Below, piece after piece: positions 56,151 to 64,000 of a stretch of DNA of 64,000 nucleotides (its first letter is position 1; the number at the start of each line of letters is the position of its first letter). The DNA lies in NCBI RefSeq assembly GCF_007741475.1, contig NZ_CP036261.1:3721798-3785797 (forward strand), given 5' to 3'. Under the pieces are notes generated by a model. That model ran no database searches. It saw only the letters and a list, made by a program, of their open reading frames with translations, and was not told the origin of the DNA. The DNA is from Rosistilla ulvae (lineage in GTDB: Bacteria > Planctomycetota > Planctomycetia > Pirellulales > Pirellulaceae). Made by a program: the position numbers and the translations under genes.

Positions 56151-59033
56151 ATGAGACCGGTTGTTGCCCTGCTTCTCTTCTGTTTGTCGATACCAAGCAC
56201 CGCGATAATGGCGGCCGAAGCTGTCGAGTTCACGCGTGACGTCGAACCGATCCTGAACGACTATTGCGTCGGCTGCCACAACGCAAACGATGCTTCGGGT
56301 GAAGTCCAACTCGATCAGTGGGATCTTTTCCCCGCGGTCGCCGGCGATGCGCCCTTCATCGTTGCGGGTGATTCCGCGGCCAGCCAATTGTTGGCACTGA
56401 TGCTTGGCAACGCGGAACCCAGGATGCCGCCCAACAGCGAGCCACAGCCGACCGAACAGGAGCTAGAGATCATTCGGGATTGGATCGACCAAGGAGCGGC
56501 CGCGCCAACCGATCCGCCGATGGAAACCACGGTTCCCAAGATGGATGCCGTCGCGGGGAGCGACAAGCGGATCTACGGTATCGATTTCGCCCCGGGAAAA
56601 AACTTGTTGGCATTGGCCAAATTCGGTCGCGTCGATGTGGTCGACGCCAAAACCGAACAAGTGATGCATCGCATCGAAGACCTGCCTGGGAAAGTCAACG
56701 CGGTCCGATTCTCGCCCGATGAAAAACACTTGCTGGTCGCCAGCGGAGTAGCCGGCATCTCGGGACAGGTTGGATTGTGGGATCTTCAAGAAGCGAAGTT
56801 CACCGACCGTTGGGAGACCCCCAAAGACACGATCTATGCCGTCGATATCACGCCCGACAACCAAACGATCGTCGCCGGCGGATACGATCAAGTCGTCCGG
56901 ATTTGGCAACGGGGAAAGGACCAACCGACGCGGTCACTAACCGGTCATAACGGCCCAATCCACGCGGTTCGCTTCGATCCTTCGGGCAAGGTTCTAGCGA
57001 CCGCCAGCGGCGACCAGACGATTAAGCTTTGGAACGTCGCAACGGGCAAGCGGCTCGATACGTTGGGTCAACCGTTGGCCGAACAGTATTGCGTCCTCTT
57101 CTCCCCCGATGGCCAACAGGTGGTTGGTGCGGGCGCCGACAACCGCATTCGGGTCTGGAATCTCGCCAGTCCAACCGAGACGAAGATCAGCCCGCTGGCG
57201 ATCGCTCGCTTTGCTCATGAACGCCCCATTGTTGCGATCGCGATCAGCCCGACCGCAAACTACCTAGCGACAGCAGCCGAAGACGGATCGGTCAAGTTGT
57301 GGGACCGCAGCGAATATCGACTGCTTCACCAATTCCCATCGCTCGAATCTCCCGCCTCCGGCCTGCGATTCATCGACGGCGGCACCACGGTATTGGCATC
57401 GACGCCCGATGGCCAGCTGCATCGCTTCAAAATCCCATCCGATCTCAAAGCGGCCCCCGCGGCCGATGATGCCAACTCCGAAGAACCGACAGCTGCAACG
57501 ATGCCAGCCCCGGGTAAGTCGCCGACGAAACTATCCGAAGTCGAACCGAACGATTCGTTGAAACAAGCGCAACCGATCCAGTGGCCTGCGGTCGCATCGG
57601 GGGTCATCCAATTGTCCGCCGACGGCCGCGGCGAAACCGACCTATTCAAAATTCAAGCCGCTGCGGGAGACATGCTGCAGATCGAAGTCTCGGCCCTTCC
57701 CAAACCCTCGGCTCTCGATTCGTACGTCGAAATTTTGAACGCAAAGGGCGAATCGGTCCCTCGCGTGCAACTGCAAGCCGTCCGCGACAGCTACTTCACC
57801 TTCCGCGGAAAAAACAGCACGCAGACCGGCGACTTTCGCTTGCACAATTGGCAAGAGATGGAACTGAACGAGTACCTTTACAGTGGCGGCGAAGTCGTCC
57901 GTTTGTGGCTCTACCCGCGCGGTCCAGACTCGGGGTTTGAGGTTTATCCTGGCTTCGGAAACCGGACCACCTACTTCGGCAGCACCGCCATCTCCCACGC
58001 TTTGGGCGAACCGGCGTACATCGTCAAACCGCTCCCTCCAGAAGCGGAACCGTTGCCCAACGGATTGCCCGTATTCACGCTTCATTACGAAAACGACGAC
58101 GATCCACAACGACGGGCTGGCAGCGATTCGCGACTCGATTTCACCGCCCCCAGCGATGGAGAGTATTGGATCCGAGTTCGCGATGCGAGACACTTCGGTG
58201 GCGACGAATACAGATACGAATTGACAATCCGCCGCCCGAATCCCAGGTTTGAAGTTTCGATTGTCTCCAAAGACTTGAAGATTCGGCCGGGTGCCGGCGG
58301 CGAATTCAAAGTGCGTGCAATCCGTCACGATGGTTTTGACGGTCCGATCCAGATCGACATCGAAAACCTTCCCGCGGGATTTATCGCTTCGATGCCGTTG
58401 TCGATTCAAGCGGGTCAATCCGAAGCGATCGGAACGATCACCGCGCTGTCGACGGCGCAATCCCCCGCGAAAGAGCAACCTCCGGTTCGGTTAGTCGCAT
58501 CGGCCACGATTTCCGGAACCGAGATCCGCCAGCCGATTGGCGACTTGGGGAAATTGGAGATCGACAAAAACGATTCGTTGCTGATCCACCTGATGCCCAT
58601 CGACCAAAATGCACCGATCGCTTGGCATTCACAAACCCCAGACGCCGCAGTGGACGAGCGTAGCGAAAGTCCAGACGCCAAGGATTCAGTCGCCGCCTCC
58701 GTTTCCAAGTCGGTCGAACGCGACTTCCGGCAACCGTTTGAACTCGTGATCCAACCTGGCCAGACAATCACCGCCAGATTGGTAGCCGAACGGGGCGACT
58801 TCACCGGGTTGATCAATTTTGGCAAAGCCGACTCGGGGCGTAATTTGCCGCACGGGGTCTATGTCGATAACATCGGCCTCAACGGGCTTATGATTCCGGC
58901 CGGGCAGAACGATCGCGAGTTCTTCATCACCGCCGCTCCCTGGGTCCCCGAAACGGATCGCTTGTTTCATCTGCGAGCAACGGTCAAGGGGAACCCTACC
59001 ACCTGGCCGATCCTGCTGAAGGTCCGCCATTGA
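56151..59033 (+). CDS. Exported Planctomycete-type cytochrome c / WD40 protein
   Basis: 960 residues from the ATG at 56151 with AGGAG ten bases upstream. After a signal peptide ([16 protein letters not shown]) comes a PSCyt1-like domain with a single heme site CVGCH (39-43), [20 protein letters not shown] and WIDQGA. Residues 130-430 are WD40 repeats ([40 protein letters not shown] and others), about seven blades. The C-terminal half has beta-sandwich domains, including a PPC-like one ([20 protein letters not shown]) and NYTF-like repeats of unknown role. Function unknown; related proteins are abundant in marine planctomycetes and tend to sit beside sulfatases, as here, 67 bases upstream of one. 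Confidence 0.9.
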   Translation: MRPVVALLLFCLSIPSTAIMAAEAVEFTRDVEPILNDYCVGCHNANDASGEVQLDQWDLFPAVAGDAPFIVAGDSAASQLLALMLGNAEPRMPPNSEPQPTEQELEIIRDWIDQGAAAPTDPPMETTVPKMDAVAGSDKRIYGIDFAPGKNLLALAKFGRVDVVDAKTEQVMHRIEDLPGKVNAVRFSPDEKHLLVASGVAGISGQVGLWDLQEAKFTDRWETPKDTIYAVDITPDNQTIVAGGYDQVVRIWQRGKDQPTRSLTGHNGPIHAVRFDPSGKVLATASGDQTIKLWNVATGKRLDTLGQPLAEQYCVLFSPDGQQVVGAGADNRIRVWNLASPTETKISPLAIARFAHERPIVAIAISPTANYLATAAEDGSVKLWDRSEYRLLHQFPSLESPASGLRFIDGGTTVLASTPDGQLHRFKIPSDLKAAPAADDANSEEPTAATMPAPGKSPTKLSEVEPNDSLKQAQPIQWPAVASGVIQLSADGRGETDLFKIQAAAGDMLQIEVSALPKPSALDSYVEILNAKGESVPRVQLQAVRDSYFTFRGKNSTQTGDFRLHNWQEMELNEYLYSGGEVVRLWLYPRGPDSGFEVYPGFGNRTTYFGSTAISHALGEPAYIVKPLPPEAEPLPNGLPVFTLHYENDDDPQRRAGSDSRLDFTAPSDGEYWIRVRDARHFGGDEYRYELTIRRPNPRFEVSIVSKDLKIRPGAGGEFKVRAIRHDGFDGPIQIDIENLPAGFIASMPLSIQAGQSEAIGTITALSTAQSPAKEQPPVRLVASATISGTEIRQPIGDLGKLEIDKNDSLLIHLMPIDQNAPIAWHSQTPDAAVDERSESPDAKDSVAASVSKSVERDFRQPFELVIQPGQTITARLVAERGDFTGLINFGKADSGRNLPHGVYVDNIGLNGLMIPAGQNDREFFITAAPWVPETDRLFHLRATVKGNPTTWPILLKVRH

Positions 59034-59100
59034 TCTGAGGCGCCGCCTGCATCGTCGAAGACACACTCCATACCGAACTCTAGTATCCACAGGAAATCCC

Positions 59101-60672
59101 ATGAGACGCGTCACCCTACTGTTGGCAACACTCTTCCTGAGCACGGGACTGTCCGCCGCCGATCGCCCCAACATCCTATTCATCTTCACCGATGATCATT
59201 GCGAACAAGCGCTCAGCGCTTATGATCCGACGCGGATCACGACCCCCAACCTCGACCGCATCGCCAACGAAGGGATGCGGTTCAACCGCTGTTACGTCAC
59301 CAATTCGATCTGCGGTCCCAGTCGCGCAGTCATTCAAACGGGTAAATACAGCCACATCAACGGCTTCTTGCAAAACGGGTTCGCGTTTAATGGAAACCAA
59401 CCGACCTTCCCCAAGATGTTGCGCAAGGCGGGATACCAAACGGCGATCGTTGGTAAATGGCATCTCGAATCGACACCGCAAGGCTACGATTATTACGACG
59501 TCTTGAAAGGGCAGGGGCCATATTACAATCCACCGATGATCACCGCTGGTGAAAACAATCGGCCGGTGACACGGCGGCACACCGGATACACCACCGAGAT
59601 CATCACAGAGAAGACACTCGCATGGTTGAAAGATGCCCGCGACACGGAAAAACCTTTCATGTTGATGTACCAACACAAGGCGCCGCATCGCAATTGGATG
59701 CCCGCGCCAAAATATCTGAACTGGTTGGATGACGTCACGATCCCCGAACCCGAAACGCTATGGGATGACTACGCGGGACGCACGGCTTCGGCATCCCGCC
59801 AGACCATGACGATCAAAGACCATCTGACCGACAACGATTTGAAGTTGTCGGGCTACGGAACGATGAACGCCGAACAGCGAAAAGTCTGGGACGCAGCCTA
59901 CGGTCCCAAAAACGAAGCTTTTCAAAAAGCTCGTCAAGCCATGAGTCCCGAAGATCTGATTCGATGGAAATATCAACGCTACGTCAAGGATTACCTGCGG
60001 TGCGTGAAAAGCGTCGATGATGGCGTCGGGGAGGTGCTCGATTATTTGGACGAATCCGGATTGGCCGACAACACGATCGTGATCTATTCCTCCGATCAGG
60101 GTTGGTATCTCGGCGAGCACGGCTGGTACGACAAGCGTTGGATGTACGAGGAGTCGCTGAAGACTCCGCTGTTAGTCCGCTGGCCTGGAAAGGTGAAAGC
60201 AGGAACGACCAACGATGATATCGTCTCCAACCTCGATTTTGCCGAGACCTTTCTCGACGTCGCGGGGGTCGAAATTCCCGCCGACATGCAAGGCCGCAGC
60301 CTGACTCCACTGTTGCAAGGACAAACACCCGATGACTGGCGCCAGTCGTTCTACTATCAATATTACGAGAACCCTGGTTCCCACAATGTTGCGAGGCACT
60401 ACGGCGTCACCAATGGCAAGTACAAGCTGATCCATTTCTATGCCTATCAAGGCCAAGCGATCGATGACTGGGAGCTATTCGATCTCGAAAAAGATCCCCG
60501 CGAGTTGCACAGCGTTTATGGCGACGCGGACTACGCCGAAGTGCAAGCGCAAATGCAGAACGAACTACAGCGTTTGAGGACGCTCTACCAGGTGACCGAC
60601 GATGATCCTGCGGCGCGGATGCGAAAGAAACCGGCTGGCAAACGCAAGCCTCGGCTAAAGAAAGCGTCCTAA
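59101..60672 (+). CDS. Cys-type sulfatase (secreted)
   Basis: 523 residues with a signal peptide ([16 protein letters not shown]). Type I sulfatase: metal site [19 protein letters not shown], then the formylglycine signature [19 protein letters not shown] with the modifiable C71 (C-x-P-S-R), [13 protein letters not shown], and C-terminal [20 protein letters not shown] with metal-ligand Asp and His. It needs the formylglycine-generating enzyme, not seen here. Probably a desulfatase for a sulfated polysaccharide. The C-terminus is a 20-residue basic tail ([18 protein letters not shown]). It follows the cytochrome-WD40 gene by 67 bases on the same strand and may be co-transcribed. Confidence 0.95.
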   Translation: MRRVTLLLATLFLSTGLSAADRPNILFIFTDDHCEQALSAYDPTRITTPNLDRIANEGMRFNRCYVTNSICGPSRAVIQTGKYSHINGFLQNGFAFNGNQPTFPKMLRKAGYQTAIVGKWHLESTPQGYDYYDVLKGQGPYYNPPMITAGENNRPVTRRHTGYTTEIITEKTLAWLKDARDTEKPFMLMYQHKAPHRNWMPAPKYLNWLDDVTIPEPETLWDDYAGRTASASRQTMTIKDHLTDNDLKLSGYGTMNAEQRKVWDAAYGPKNEAFQKARQAMSPEDLIRWKYQRYVKDYLRCVKSVDDGVGEVLDYLDESGLADNTIVIYSSDQGWYLGEHGWYDKRWMYEESLKTPLLVRWPGKVKAGTTNDDIVSNLDFAETFLDVAGVEIPADMQGRSLTPLLQGQTPDDWRQSFYYQYYENPGSHNVARHYGVTNGKYKLIHFYAYQGQAIDDWELFDLEKDPRELHSVYGDADYAEVQAQMQNELQRLRTLYQVTDDDPAARMRKKPAGKRKPRLKKAS

Positions 60673-60698
60673 CATCGGCAGGTCGCCGCGAACCGAGC

Positions 60699-60715
60699 GA
60701 ATCGACTATCGATTC
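60699..60715. terminator. Hairpin at the convergent sulfatase/membrane-protein gene ends
   Basis: GAATCGA-CTA-TCGATTC, a perfect 7-bp stem with a 3-base loop, spanning the stop codon of the leftward gene and 27 bases past the sulfatase stop. No U-tract. Confidence 0.35.
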
Positions 60716-61020
60716 CGATGCCACCACTTCCAGACCGTCGACATGCTCGCCAACAGCCCGGCCATCATCAATGGCATTGAATAGGTGAACATGATGAAGA
60801 CGATCTGCAACGAACGGTCGGAACTTGGCGCGGTCCCGGCGCGTTGAAACATCGACGCCAGTTCTGCGTCGACGGTCGGGATTCGCGAGGCGTGGTACAA
60901 CCCCGCCGACATCACACTGAAGACCACCGTGATCAGCAACATCGTGCGGATGCTGATCTGAAACGGTGGGCGGGTCGCGTGACGTTGTGTTTCGTTCGGA
61001 CTTTCGGGTTCGGATTCCAT
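60706..61020 (-). CDS. Small membrane protein, unknown function
   Basis: 104 residues from the ATG at 61020; a TTG at 61032 would overlap the preceding gene. Two membrane helices: MLLITVVFSVMSAGLYHASR preceded by FQISIRT, and LQIVFIMFTYSMPLMMAGLL. The N-terminal 25 residues are acidic and hydrophilic. The FQISIRTMLL motif before a helix is a recurring planctomycete membrane lead-in (as in FSIRTLL-type proteins) but gives no function. The start lies 5 bases after the stop of the FNR-like gene on the same strand, so the two are very likely co-transcribed. Confidence 0.75.
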   Translation of the reverse strand: MESEPESPNETQRHATRPPFQISIRTMLLITVVFSVMSAGLYHASRIPTVDAELASMFQRAGTAPSSDRSLQIVFIMFTYSMPLMMAGLLASMSTVWKWWHRNR

Positions 61021-61025
61021 CGCGG

Positions 61026-61976
61026 CTACCAATATTTCTCGAATCGAATCTGCCCCGGGCCGTCACTTCCGTGTTCGCGAAACCCGCGCTGCTGCAGAAC
61101 CTGCAACATTCCTGGCGAGGACAATGCCGGAGCCCCGGGGGGTTGATACCCGATCATCGCGGGATTGCCGCACAAAAAGATATGCGTTCGCTGCGGATCC
61201 AGCTTCAATCCCGCCGCCGCCTCGAAGATCCCCGATTCGACAACCTGTTGAAGATGTTGTTTACCGACGTATCCGGGAAGCCCGGGATTCATATTTTCCG
61301 CTTCACGCGTCGTGAAATGCAAGTATTGATAGTTCGCATACTTTGCCGACAACCGCGTTTGCGCGGCGATATACCCCAGGTCGCGACGCAACCGAACGCA
61401 GGTTGCCGAAACGATTCGTCCGCGATGACCACGGCTCAATAATTCGGCACTCATTGCGTTGTGGGGAGCTTCTCCCGTCCCGGTCGCAAAAAAGATAACG
61501 TCGTCATCGGGGGCGACCTCTTTCAGCACGTACGTCCCCACGATGCGTGGCGACGCAAAGATCCGATCCCCTTCGCGCATCTGGAACAATCGCGGCGTGA
61601 GCGCGGGGGGATGATCGGCGCGGCGGACCAGCGTGACATAGAACTCGTAATATTCCAATTGGCTGCACGGTGCCAATTGCTCGTAGGTATCCAACATCGG
61701 GCAGGATATCGAATAGGCCCGCTTGACCACTTTGCGGAATTGTTTTGGCGCCAGTAGTTCCTCTTGCGATGGTTCGACACGTGGCTCCCAATATCCCAAC
61801 CCAAGCGTCAGGTACTGCCCCGCCTGAAACGGGACAACTTCGGAATCAGGCTTGACGCGAAACAGGGCCAGATCTTCGTGGATATCGATCCGTTGAATCA
61901 GCGTCGCGTTGTACGCCGCACTCCGGAGTTCCTCGATTTCATCCAGTGTTGGGGGGACTTCGATGGTCTTGTTCAC
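61026..61976 (-). CDS. Ferredoxin--NADP reductase-like flavoprotein
   Basis: 316 residues from a GTG at 61976 with GAGG nine bases upstream; another GTG at 61991 is possible, and the frame is open to 62030. FNR-type blocks: FAD site KRAYSISCPM (R-x-Y-S), FQAGQYLTLGLGYWEP before it, NADP-binding VIFFATGTGEAPHNAMSAEL and C-terminal HIFLCGNPAMIGYQPPGAP, ending QIRFEKYW, the aromatic-ended tail of this FNR subclass. The enzyme passes electrons between NADPH and ferredoxin or flavodoxin in the cytosol. It is followed directly by a small membrane protein gene. Confidence 0.92.
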   Translation of the reverse strand: MNKTIEVPPTLDEIEELRSAAYNATLIQRIDIHEDLALFRVKPDSEVVPFQAGQYLTLGLGYWEPRVEPSQEELLAPKQFRKVVKRAYSISCPMLDTYEQLAPCSQLEYYEFYVTLVRRADHPPALTPRLFQMREGDRIFASPRIVGTYVLKEVAPDDDVIFFATGTGEAPHNAMSAELLSRGHRGRIVSATCVRLRRDLGYIAAQTRLSAKYANYQYLHFTTREAENMNPGLPGYVGKQHLQQVVESGIFEAAAGLKLDPQRTHIFLCGNPAMIGYQPPGAPALSSPGMLQVLQQRGFREHGSDGPGQIRFEKYW

Positions 61977-62366
61977 GCCTTGGATCCTCACTGAACTGCC
62001 TGTATTAGACGCTGCACGTGGACACCTCACCTTTACAGGCCACTGCGAGCGCTCGATCGCGCCATCCGTTGCCAGCGTAGGGAAAGCAACATCGACAGCA
62101 CCGATCGATGCACATTATCCTACAATACGAATCAAATCGCCATCCGAACGGGTGATGCATGAGGCGAGTGTAAGTAAAATTATCATCTCGCGTCCAATGC
62201 GTTTATTGCAACGACAGTCGTACTGGCGTCGTGCGTTCCCGTGACGCGAGCGGTCGACCGATGGCGGATAAGATCTGCCCGTTAACAGAACGCGTCGACC
62301 GGCGGATATCGCCGCGCGACGCTGTTGGAAGTCCCCCCTCTGAATATCGATTTTCGAGAACCAAGT
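61977..62366. other. Divergent intergenic region, no gene seen
   Basis: About 390 bases between the FNR-like gene (leftward) and the SHD1-like gene (rightward), including up to 54 bases that could be the 5' end of the FNR-like frame. No RNA gene, repeat or strong hairpin noticed. Confidence 0.5.
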
Positions 62367-63524
62367 ATGATCACCCTTCGATGTGCACTGATTGGAATCC
62401 TGGTCACCAGCGGGTTGACCGCGCACGCCGAAACATGGACCACGCTCAACGGGCAGCAATTTGAAGCCACGTTCCGCGGGATGTGGGGCAAGGCGGCGAT
62501 CTTCGAACGCGCCGACGGACGCCGCGCTGCGATTACGTTGTTGAACATGAATGCTGAAAGTCGCATTCGACTGCAGAAGTTGAGCGAAGAGGTTGACGCG
62601 CGACGAAGCCAACGGGTCGCCGACCTGCAACAAGCCGCCGATGCAGCGCAGATGGCTGCAGCCGCAGTTCCGGCAGCGGAAGGGACCGCAACATCGCTGC
62701 CGCCGGTCGTTGAATATCAACCGATGGCCGACGCGATGGATCTGAAGTCGACCATCTCGCATCTATTAGACCAGTCGTCCAGTGGCCATCTTCGCGTCTA
62801 TTGGGACGCGTTACCAGCCAGTTACCAACGCGACATCGATCAGATGCGCACCGATCTAACTGGAAAGATCCCGGCCTCGCAGTGGGATGCGCGCATCGAT
62901 CTACTGGCGAAAGTAGCTCGAGTCCTTCAAGAAAAGCAATCGCTGCTGATGGGCAGTTCGATGCTTGCCTCATTCCCGGCACCGATGAAGGACTCCGTTC
63001 GAGATGGTCTCTCACCATTGGTCGACCAATTGGCGACCATCATGCAGCAGGGGCAGCTCTCGCACGAAAAGGTCAGCCAGACCGAATTGGCGACTCTCAT
63101 CGCGGAGCTATCGCCCGAACTGGCCGGCCCGATGCGGAAGCTGTTGGAGGCGACCCGAGGTATGTCCCCCGTCGCACCCAACATCGAACGAATGCAAATC
63201 GAACAGACCGACGACTCTCACGGAACCGTCAAGGATCCGGCGGTTGACCACAACAGCACCTGGACGAAAGTGGAGCAGCGTTGGATCTCCGATAGCGTCG
63301 CAGACGACTGGACCAACAACCTGCAAGCGACCGGCCAGCAGTTCGAATCGTTCTTTGGGGAGGAGTCGAACGCCAAGGCGGCCCAAATTGGAACCGTTGT
63401 CGACGGATTGCTCGCAGCGCAAGATCAACAATCATTCGACGCGGTCATCTTCCAAGTCGTCTTGCAGATGGGGCCCATGCTGAAGCAATTTGGCGTCGCC
63501 CCGGGAATGCCCGGCGGATTGTAA
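62367..63524 (+). CDS. Secreted protein with SHD1-like N-terminal domain
   Basis: 385 residues from the ATG at 62367. Signal peptide TLRCALIGILVTSGLTAHA. The next 50 residues (TWTTLNGQQFEATFRGMWGK, AAITLLNMNAESRIRL) match the SLA1-homology-domain-1-like motif W-x-x-x-x-G-x-x-x-x-A-x-F common in secreted planctomycete proteins. A helical Ala/Gln-rich linker follows, then a helical domain (120-385) with repeated LDQSSSGHLRVYWDALPASY-type segments. The rest is acidic and helical, with no catalytic motif. I recall the family only as hypothetical. It stands alone between the FNR-like gene and the 58-residue membrane protein gene. Confidence 0.82.
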   Translation: MITLRCALIGILVTSGLTAHAETWTTLNGQQFEATFRGMWGKAAIFERADGRRAAITLLNMNAESRIRLQKLSEEVDARRSQRVADLQQAADAAQMAAAAVPAAEGTATSLPPVVEYQPMADAMDLKSTISHLLDQSSSGHLRVYWDALPASYQRDIDQMRTDLTGKIPASQWDARIDLLAKVARVLQEKQSLLMGSSMLASFPAPMKDSVRDGLSPLVDQLATIMQQGQLSHEKVSQTELATLIAELSPELAGPMRKLLEATRGMSPVAPNIERMQIEQTDDSHGTVKDPAVDHNSTWTKVEQRWISDSVADDWTNNLQATGQQFESFFGEESNAKAAQIGTVVDGLLAAQDQQSFDAVIFQVVLQMGPMLKQFGVAPGMPGGL

Positions 63525-63647
63525 ACCATCGCAGCAGCGATGGAGATGACGAATGACGCAGTAGTCTCTTGCCTAATAGTGCTCGATACAGGCAGGGCAT
63601 ACCGCTCGCCGACGAACGGTATCTTGCAGGCCCCCGGCCCACTACGA

Positions 63648-63824
63648 CTACCATGCGCGGAACAGCGCGAATACTGCGACTCCCAGCACCAGCACGACCA
63701 TGAACGTGAGTGCCGGGACCAGGAACACAGCCCCCGGCGACTTCTTGTCGAACGGCGGATCGTGAGGCTTCTGCTTCGCTGGGGTTTTAGACCGGTGGGT
63801 CGAATCGTGTGTGGAACTGCTCAT
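63648..63824 (-). CDS. 58-residue single-pass membrane protein
   Basis: A short gene with an excellent ribosome site: AGGAGAAG five bases before the ATG at 63824. The N-terminal 30 residues are hydrophilic and basic (STHRSKTPAKQKPHDPPFDK); residues 31-56 form one membrane helix (GAVFLVPALTFMVVLVLGVA, then VFALF), ending RAW. I do not recognise the family. It begins 52 bases after the stop of the gene that leaves the right edge of the window, on the same strand, so it is probably the last gene of that operon. Confidence 0.75.
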   Translation of the reverse strand: MSSSTHDSTHRSKTPAKQKPHDPPFDKKSPGAVFLVPALTFMVVLVLGVAVFALFRAW

Positions 63825-63876
63825 CGTACTTCTCCTGAGTTTGCAAAAAGGGGATACTTCGACGCGTGGAATGCGA

Positions 63877-64000
63877 TTAGCTGTTTTCCAGCGGAACCGG
63901 TGCGAGGTGCTCCGCGATGAACCAAGCTTGAAACTCGTTGACTCGCAACACGTCCCCGACGACCATGTCCTCGGTCCCTAGATCACCTCGCTCGCCAATC
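63877..64000 (-). CDS. 3' end of an unidentified gene (start outside window)
   Basis: Forty residues of an open frame that runs off the right edge, ending DVLRVNEFQAWFIAEHLAPV, then PLENS and TAA. The amphipathic, charged sequence and the closely following small membrane protein gene support it as coding. Too short to assign. Confidence 0.5.
   Translation of the reverse strand, partial: IGERGDLGTEDMVVGDVLRVNEFQAWFIAEHLAPVPLENS

Overview
The window reads as chromosomal DNA of a planctomycete, most likely a marine member of the Pirellulaceae (Rhodopirellula/Rosistilla/Roseimaritima type). This rests on family content: DUF1559 proteins with prepilin-like N-termini, a DUF1501 protein with a twin-arginine signal, a Planctomycete-type cytochrome c/WD40 protein, a Cys-type sulfatase, a Cys-rich porin, a kinase fused to TPRs, an SHD1-like protein, and many paired hypothetical proteins. 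I see no IS elements, prophage, CRISPR arrays, rRNA or tRNA genes. Coding density is high, genes run in short mixed-strand operons, and several convergent gene ends carry clear hairpins.

Layout. 1-7.5 kb: 3' part of a Ser/Thr kinase-TPR protein, an orphan kinase N-terminal segment, pirin, histidine phosphatase, glucose-6-phosphate isomerase, a small protein, RbgA/YlqF GTPase. 7.6-14 kb: a leftward catabolic-looking cluster (SMP-30 lactonase, a truncated KptA-like gene, two zinc-type dehydrogenases and a fused TIM-barrel isomerase/ribulose-phosphate epimerase) facing a DeoR regulator, with candidate operators between. 14-19.3 kb: porin, acpS, trpS, then a RimB-like protease and a RimK with a TrkA-C domain. 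19.4-29 kb: GH10 xylanase, a MarR-TauE pair with an excellent palindromic operator, a DUF1559 protein, DegP-type protease, a sigma-70 factor, a PhoD-like phosphatase. 29-33.4 kb: membrane proteins (CPBP protease, APC permease) and a conserved hypothetical. 33.4-41 kb: DUF1501 protein, diheme cytochrome/beta-helix pair, aldehyde dehydrogenase, Mpo1-like protein, DUF1559. 41-44.2 kb: sugar isomerase-like protein, 3-hydroxyisobutyrate dehydrogenase-like enzyme, STN-like secreted protein. 44.4-49.4 kb: an apparently attenuator-controlled cimA-valS unit. 49.4-64 kb: CitG-like protein, azoreductase, SEC-C/TPR protein, HD-GYP response regulator, esterase, cytochrome-WD40 protein, sulfatase, FNR-like reductase, SHD1-like protein, a 58-residue membrane protein and the 3' end of an unidentified gene.

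The most interesting observation is the cimA leader (44416-44652). A TTGACA promoter is followed by an 18-codon open frame with a Val-Ile-Ile-Ile run, a candidate antiterminator, and a strong intrinsic terminator with eight U just before the citramalate synthase gene of isoleucine synthesis, itself followed by valyl-tRNA synthetase. This is the textbook layout of ribosome-mediated attenuation; I know of no description of it in planctomycetes. Other items worth a second look are the isomerase-epimerase fusion, the RimK-TrkA-C fusion beside a RimB-like protease, the MarR operator, a zinc-ribbon insertion in ValS, and two gene remnants (kinase N-terminus, KptA N-terminus).
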